From assembly GCA_002256345.1 (NCBI GenBank), contig NKIY01000002.1, positions 310,001 to 374,000 of the forward strand: DNA of 64,000 nucleotides. Reading direction: 5' to 3'. This DNA is from Bradyrhizobiaceae bacterium PARB1 (GTDB lineage Bacteria; Pseudomonadota; Alphaproteobacteria; Rhizobiales; Xanthobacteraceae). The notes under the pieces were generated by a model. That model saw only the letters and a list, made by a program, of their open reading frames with translations, ran no database searches and was not told the origin of the DNA. Shown piece after piece: positions 61,571 through 64,000 of this stretch. The position numbers and the translations under genes are program-made. How positions within the stretch are numbered: position 1 is the first letter of the stretch; every line of letters starts with the position of its first letter.

Positions 61571-63049
61571 TCAGATGGTTCTGGTCGCGATCAGGATCGA
61601 AATCGTCAGCAGCACGGCGATGATTACGGCGATGAAGGGCAGCATGGCGCGATAGGCGTCACGCTCGTGGCCGGGCGTGCCGGCCAGATTGCAGACGATC
61701 GACATCCGCACCGGCGAGACCATGTTGAGTGACAGCGCCGCCGCATGCTGGAGAGCGACCACGGCTGCCACGTCGAGGGCGGCTTCCTTCGCGAGGCTAA
61801 GTTGCGCCGGCATGAACAGCCCATTGGCGGCATTGCCGCTATTGGCGAGCGCTCCGAACACCGCGGAGATCATCGGCGTCACTGTCACCGACCAGACACC
61901 GAAGGTGTCATACATGCCGCGCGCGAGGCCGCTGGCGATCCCCGAACGCGACAGCAATTCGGCCATCATCGAGAACACGATCACCGTCAGGACGGCGAGC
62001 CGACCGGTCTTCCAGGCGGCTCTCATCTCGATCGGGAAGGCGCGATGGTGACCGCGCACCAACCCCGTCAACACAGCGGCAATCACCAGCCACGTGCCGG
62101 CGTGAAACAGTGGCGCCCAGATCGGTGTGCCGACAAATGGATTGATGGCCCAGGAGCTCTGCAGGAACTGGTTCAGCGGCGATATGAGGCGCGTCATGGC
62201 CAGCCAGCCGATCAGCAACGTGAACGGCAGCATGCGTCTTGCGGCGATGAGGAGCGCTGCACGATCCGGCTTTTCGTCGATCAGGTAACGCAGCACGATC
62301 GCTGGCCCGAACGCCGCCAGCATGGCCGGCTCGGGGCCGAGAAAGGCTGTCGCGACGATCGCGCCGCCGAGACTGGCGAGCAGCCAGATCGCTTCGCTGA
62401 TCCGCTCATGCCAACCTGCCGCGATGCCTGCCTTGTCGGCCATCCGCCAATAGATCGGCAGCCACAGGATATTGAAGGCCAGATAGATGAAGCTCGTGCG
62501 CAGCGCCAGCGCTGTGGGATCGGTGCGCGCGAAGGCAGCGCCGACCACTGCGCCGCTGCCCATGGCGCCCCACACAATCATCGTCTGGCTGATCAGCGAG
62601 AAGGCGAGCAGTTCGATCGGCTTCAGGCCAAGGCGCCGGATCAGCACCATCGTGCCCATGATGCCAATGCCGAAGCCGGTCGCGGATTCCGCGAATGGAC
62701 CGATCAGATAGCAGGCCGTGAACAGCAGGCGGCGCCGCGCGCGCGCATCGGGCAGTGACGTCTCGACCGGCATCTCCGCATTGCCGGGCCGGATCGCCAT
62801 TTGCCAGAACAGCAGGCCGCCGAGAATATAGGGCACAACAATCCAGCCGATCCAGGCGCCCCGCAGCAAGGCCGTGCCGGCGTCAGTGACAGAGAACAGA
62901 TGCGGGGCGGTCGTCATTGTCACGGCAAATGCGGTGGCGAGACCGATCAGCGATGCGGGAAGCGTTCCGGCCCATCCGCTGGCGATCGCACCGATAACGA
63001 CGAGCGCCGGCAAGGACCAGGCGAGATACAGCAATTGTGAGCCCCCCAA
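61571..63049 (-). CDS. L-lactate permease family transporter
   Basis: The 492-residue protein has about 12-13 hydrophobic segments and the LctP/GlcA family blocks: FAESATGFGIGIMGTMVLIR, GAMGSGAVVGAAFAR, SAVFGALANSGNAANGLFMP and NMVSPVRMSIVCNLAGTPGH. The C-terminal NxxSPxxxxxxC region is diagnostic. It is shorter than E. coli LctP (551 residues). The start is a TTG (63049), with another TTG at 63034 possible. A monocarboxylate or hydroxyacid is the likely substrate. It converges with the second SDR (6 bp apart). Confidence 0.85.
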   Translation of the reverse strand: MGGSQLLYLAWSLPALVVIGAIASGWAGTLPASLIGLATAFAVTMTTAPHLFSVTDAGTALLRGAWIGWIVVPYILGGLLFWQMAIRPGNAEMPVETSLPDARARRRLLFTACYLIGPFAESATGFGIGIMGTMVLIRRLGLKPIELLAFSLISQTMIVWGAMGSGAVVGAAFARTDPTALALRTSFIYLAFNILWLPIYWRMADKAGIAAGWHERISEAIWLLASLGGAIVATAFLGPEPAMLAAFGPAIVLRYLIDEKPDRAALLIAARRMLPFTLLIGWLAMTRLISPLNQFLQSSWAINPFVGTPIWAPLFHAGTWLVIAAVLTGLVRGHHRAFPIEMRAAWKTGRLAVLTVIVFSMMAELLSRSGIASGLARGMYDTFGVWSVTVTPMISAVFGALANSGNAANGLFMPAQLSLAKEAALDVAAVVALQHAAALSLNMVSPVRMSIVCNLAGTPGHERDAYRAMLPFIAVIIAVLLTISILIATRTI

Positions 63050-63121
63050 CTTTTTTGCTCAGGAGGACTGAAGAAATACGAACAAGGCACAACGCCCATG
63101 GCATCGCAACGCCATCCCTGC

Positions 63122-63138
63122 CGGGGCACAATGCCCCG
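63122..63138. promoter_or_regulatory. 7-bp hairpin between tctC-type gene and lactate permease gene
   Basis: CGGGGCA-CAA-TGCCCCG pairs perfectly. It lies between the end of the TctC-like gene (63233) and the start of the permease gene (63049), both on the minus strand. It has no T-run; it could be a weak terminator or an intercistronic structure. Confidence 0.3.
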
Positions 63139-63232
63139 ACGCGGGCTGCCGCGCCAGCGCCGTCAGGTCACGTGGCGCAGCGCTAACGGAAGGGCTGCCA
63201 TTCGCTGTTGAAGGATGACATCACCCGCCAGC

Positions 63233-64000
63233 CTATTCCGGTTTGATTCCGGCATCCTTCACCACCTTGGCCCATTTGCCAATCTCGGTCTTGATCTGGT
63301 GAGTGAAGGCCACGGGTGTGCCACCGACGGGCTCCACGCCTTGATCGAGGAAGCGTCGTTTGACATCGTCCTGTTTGAGGATCGCGTTCATCTCCGCATT
63401 GAGCTTGCGGACGATCTCTTCGGGCAATCCGGCAGGGCCGACCACGCCGAACCAGACATTGACTTCGTAGCCGTTCACGCCGGCTTCGGAGACGGTTGGC
63501 AGATCGGGCGTCAGCGTGGAGCGAGTCTTGCTGCTGACGCCGAGGGCGCGCAGCTTGCCGCCATTCACTTGAGGCAGCACATTTGGCGTATTGTCGAAGG
63601 CGACGTCGATATGACCGCCGAGCATGTCGTTCACCATCGGCGCGCTGCCTTTGTAGGGCACGTGGACGATGTCGACACCCGCCATGCTCTTGAACAGCTC
63701 CATGGACAGGTGATTGGACGAGCCAATCCCGGTCGAGCCATAGGTCACCTTGCCTGGGTTCTGGCGCGTATAGTCAATCAGCTCCTTCACGGAATTGACC
63801 GGCAACGATGGTTTCACCACAAGCAGGTTCGGGGTTTGGCCGGCGAAGATGATCGGCGTGAAATCCTTCACCGTGTCATAAGGCAGGTTCTTGTAGATGC
63901 TGGGATTGGCGCCGAACGGGAAGGCCACGCCAAGCAGCGTGTAGCCATCCGGCGCGGCCTTGGCGACGACCTCAGTGCCGATCAGCGTGCCGCCGCCGGG
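63233..64000 (-). CDS. TctC/Bug-family tripartite transporter substrate-binding protein, 5' end missing
   Basis: The frame is open to the window edge, so the N-terminus and signal peptide lie outside. The visible 255 residues include GTEVVAKAAPDGYTLLG, NLPYDTVKDFTPIIFAGQTP, GKVTYGSTGIGSSNHLSMEL, VHVPYKGSAPMVNDMLGGHI and WFGVVGPAGLPEEIVRKLNA, the standard order of the Bug/TctC family. These periplasmic proteins bind carboxylates, often for TctAB-type carriers or for sensing. The nearby permease is of a different family (LctP), so TctAB genes may be outside the window. Confidence 0.93.
   Translation of the reverse strand, partial: PGGGTLIGTEVVAKAAPDGYTLLGVAFPFGANPSIYKNLPYDTVKDFTPIIFAGQTPNLLVVKPSLPVNSVKELIDYTRQNPGKVTYGSTGIGSSNHLSMELFKSMAGVDIVHVPYKGSAPMVNDMLGGHIDVAFDNTPNVLPQVNGGKLRALGVSSKTRSTLTPDLPTVSEAGVNGYEVNVWFGVVGPAGLPEEIVRKLNAEMNAILKQDDVKRRFLDQGVEPVGGTPVAFTHQIKTEIGKWAKVVKDAGIKPE

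Overview
The window is high-GC DNA from an alphaproteobacterium, most likely of the Bradyrhizobium/Rhodopseudomonas/Tardiphaga/Afipia group. This rests on the PIMT-tolC-popZ-valS order, a PopZ-family polar protein, an unlinked NasS-NasT pair, several Liv-type ABC importers and Bug/TctC-type binding proteins, and the style of the intergenic palindromes. No rRNA, CRISPR array or intact insertion sequence was seen. One tRNA gene (tRNA-Ser, anticodon TGA) is present.

Layout. 1-1147 is the 3' end of a very large filamentous-haemagglutinin-like gene. 1298-1807 is a scar: an ABC-ATPase remnant joined to a tyrosine-integrase N-terminus, beside the 3' half of a tRNA-Asn-like sequence. 1957-13988 is housekeeping: a shortened PIMT-like protein, TolC, PopZ, valyl-tRNA synthetase, an AEC transporter, a UbiH-type hydroxylase, TerC, quinone oxidoreductase and RimO. 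14098-19541 is a nitrite-assimilation block: nasT-nasS, then nirA and a flavoprotein in which an RnfB-type [4Fe-4S] domain replaces the flavodoxin domain. 19853-26179 is an organosulfonate-type block with two binding proteins, one permease/ATPase pair, an SfnB-like flavoprotein and an SsuD-like monooxygenase. 26324-29930 holds an aliphatic amidase convergent with 5-oxoprolinase pxpBCA. 30168-39747 is mixed: RraA-like protein, cupin, small secreted or membrane proteins, a hydroxyacid dehydrogenase, LysR and an outer-membrane barrel protein.

40272-51041 is one long minus-strand gene train. In transcription order it encodes an amidohydrolase, a molybdenum hydroxylase (large, FAD-binding and Fe-S subunits, the last fused to a CoxG/SRPBCC domain), a complete Liv-type ABC importer and a Rieske ferredoxin. 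A divergent MarR gene lies across a perfect 24-bp palindrome. I read this as an uncharacterised uptake-and-degradation system, perhaps for an N-heterocycle that is hydroxylated next to nitrogen and then opened hydrolytically. It is the most interesting unit of the window.

52282-61564 is a second catabolic unit: LysR, a divergent Baeyer-Villiger monooxygenase, a second complete Liv importer and two short-chain dehydrogenases, which suits uptake and oxidation of a cyclic alcohol or ketone. The window ends with a lactate-permease-family gene and a truncated TctC-type binding protein. Both Liv systems carry a strong hairpin between the binding-protein gene and the first permease gene.

All functional names come from reading motifs and family resemblance by eye; no database search was run.
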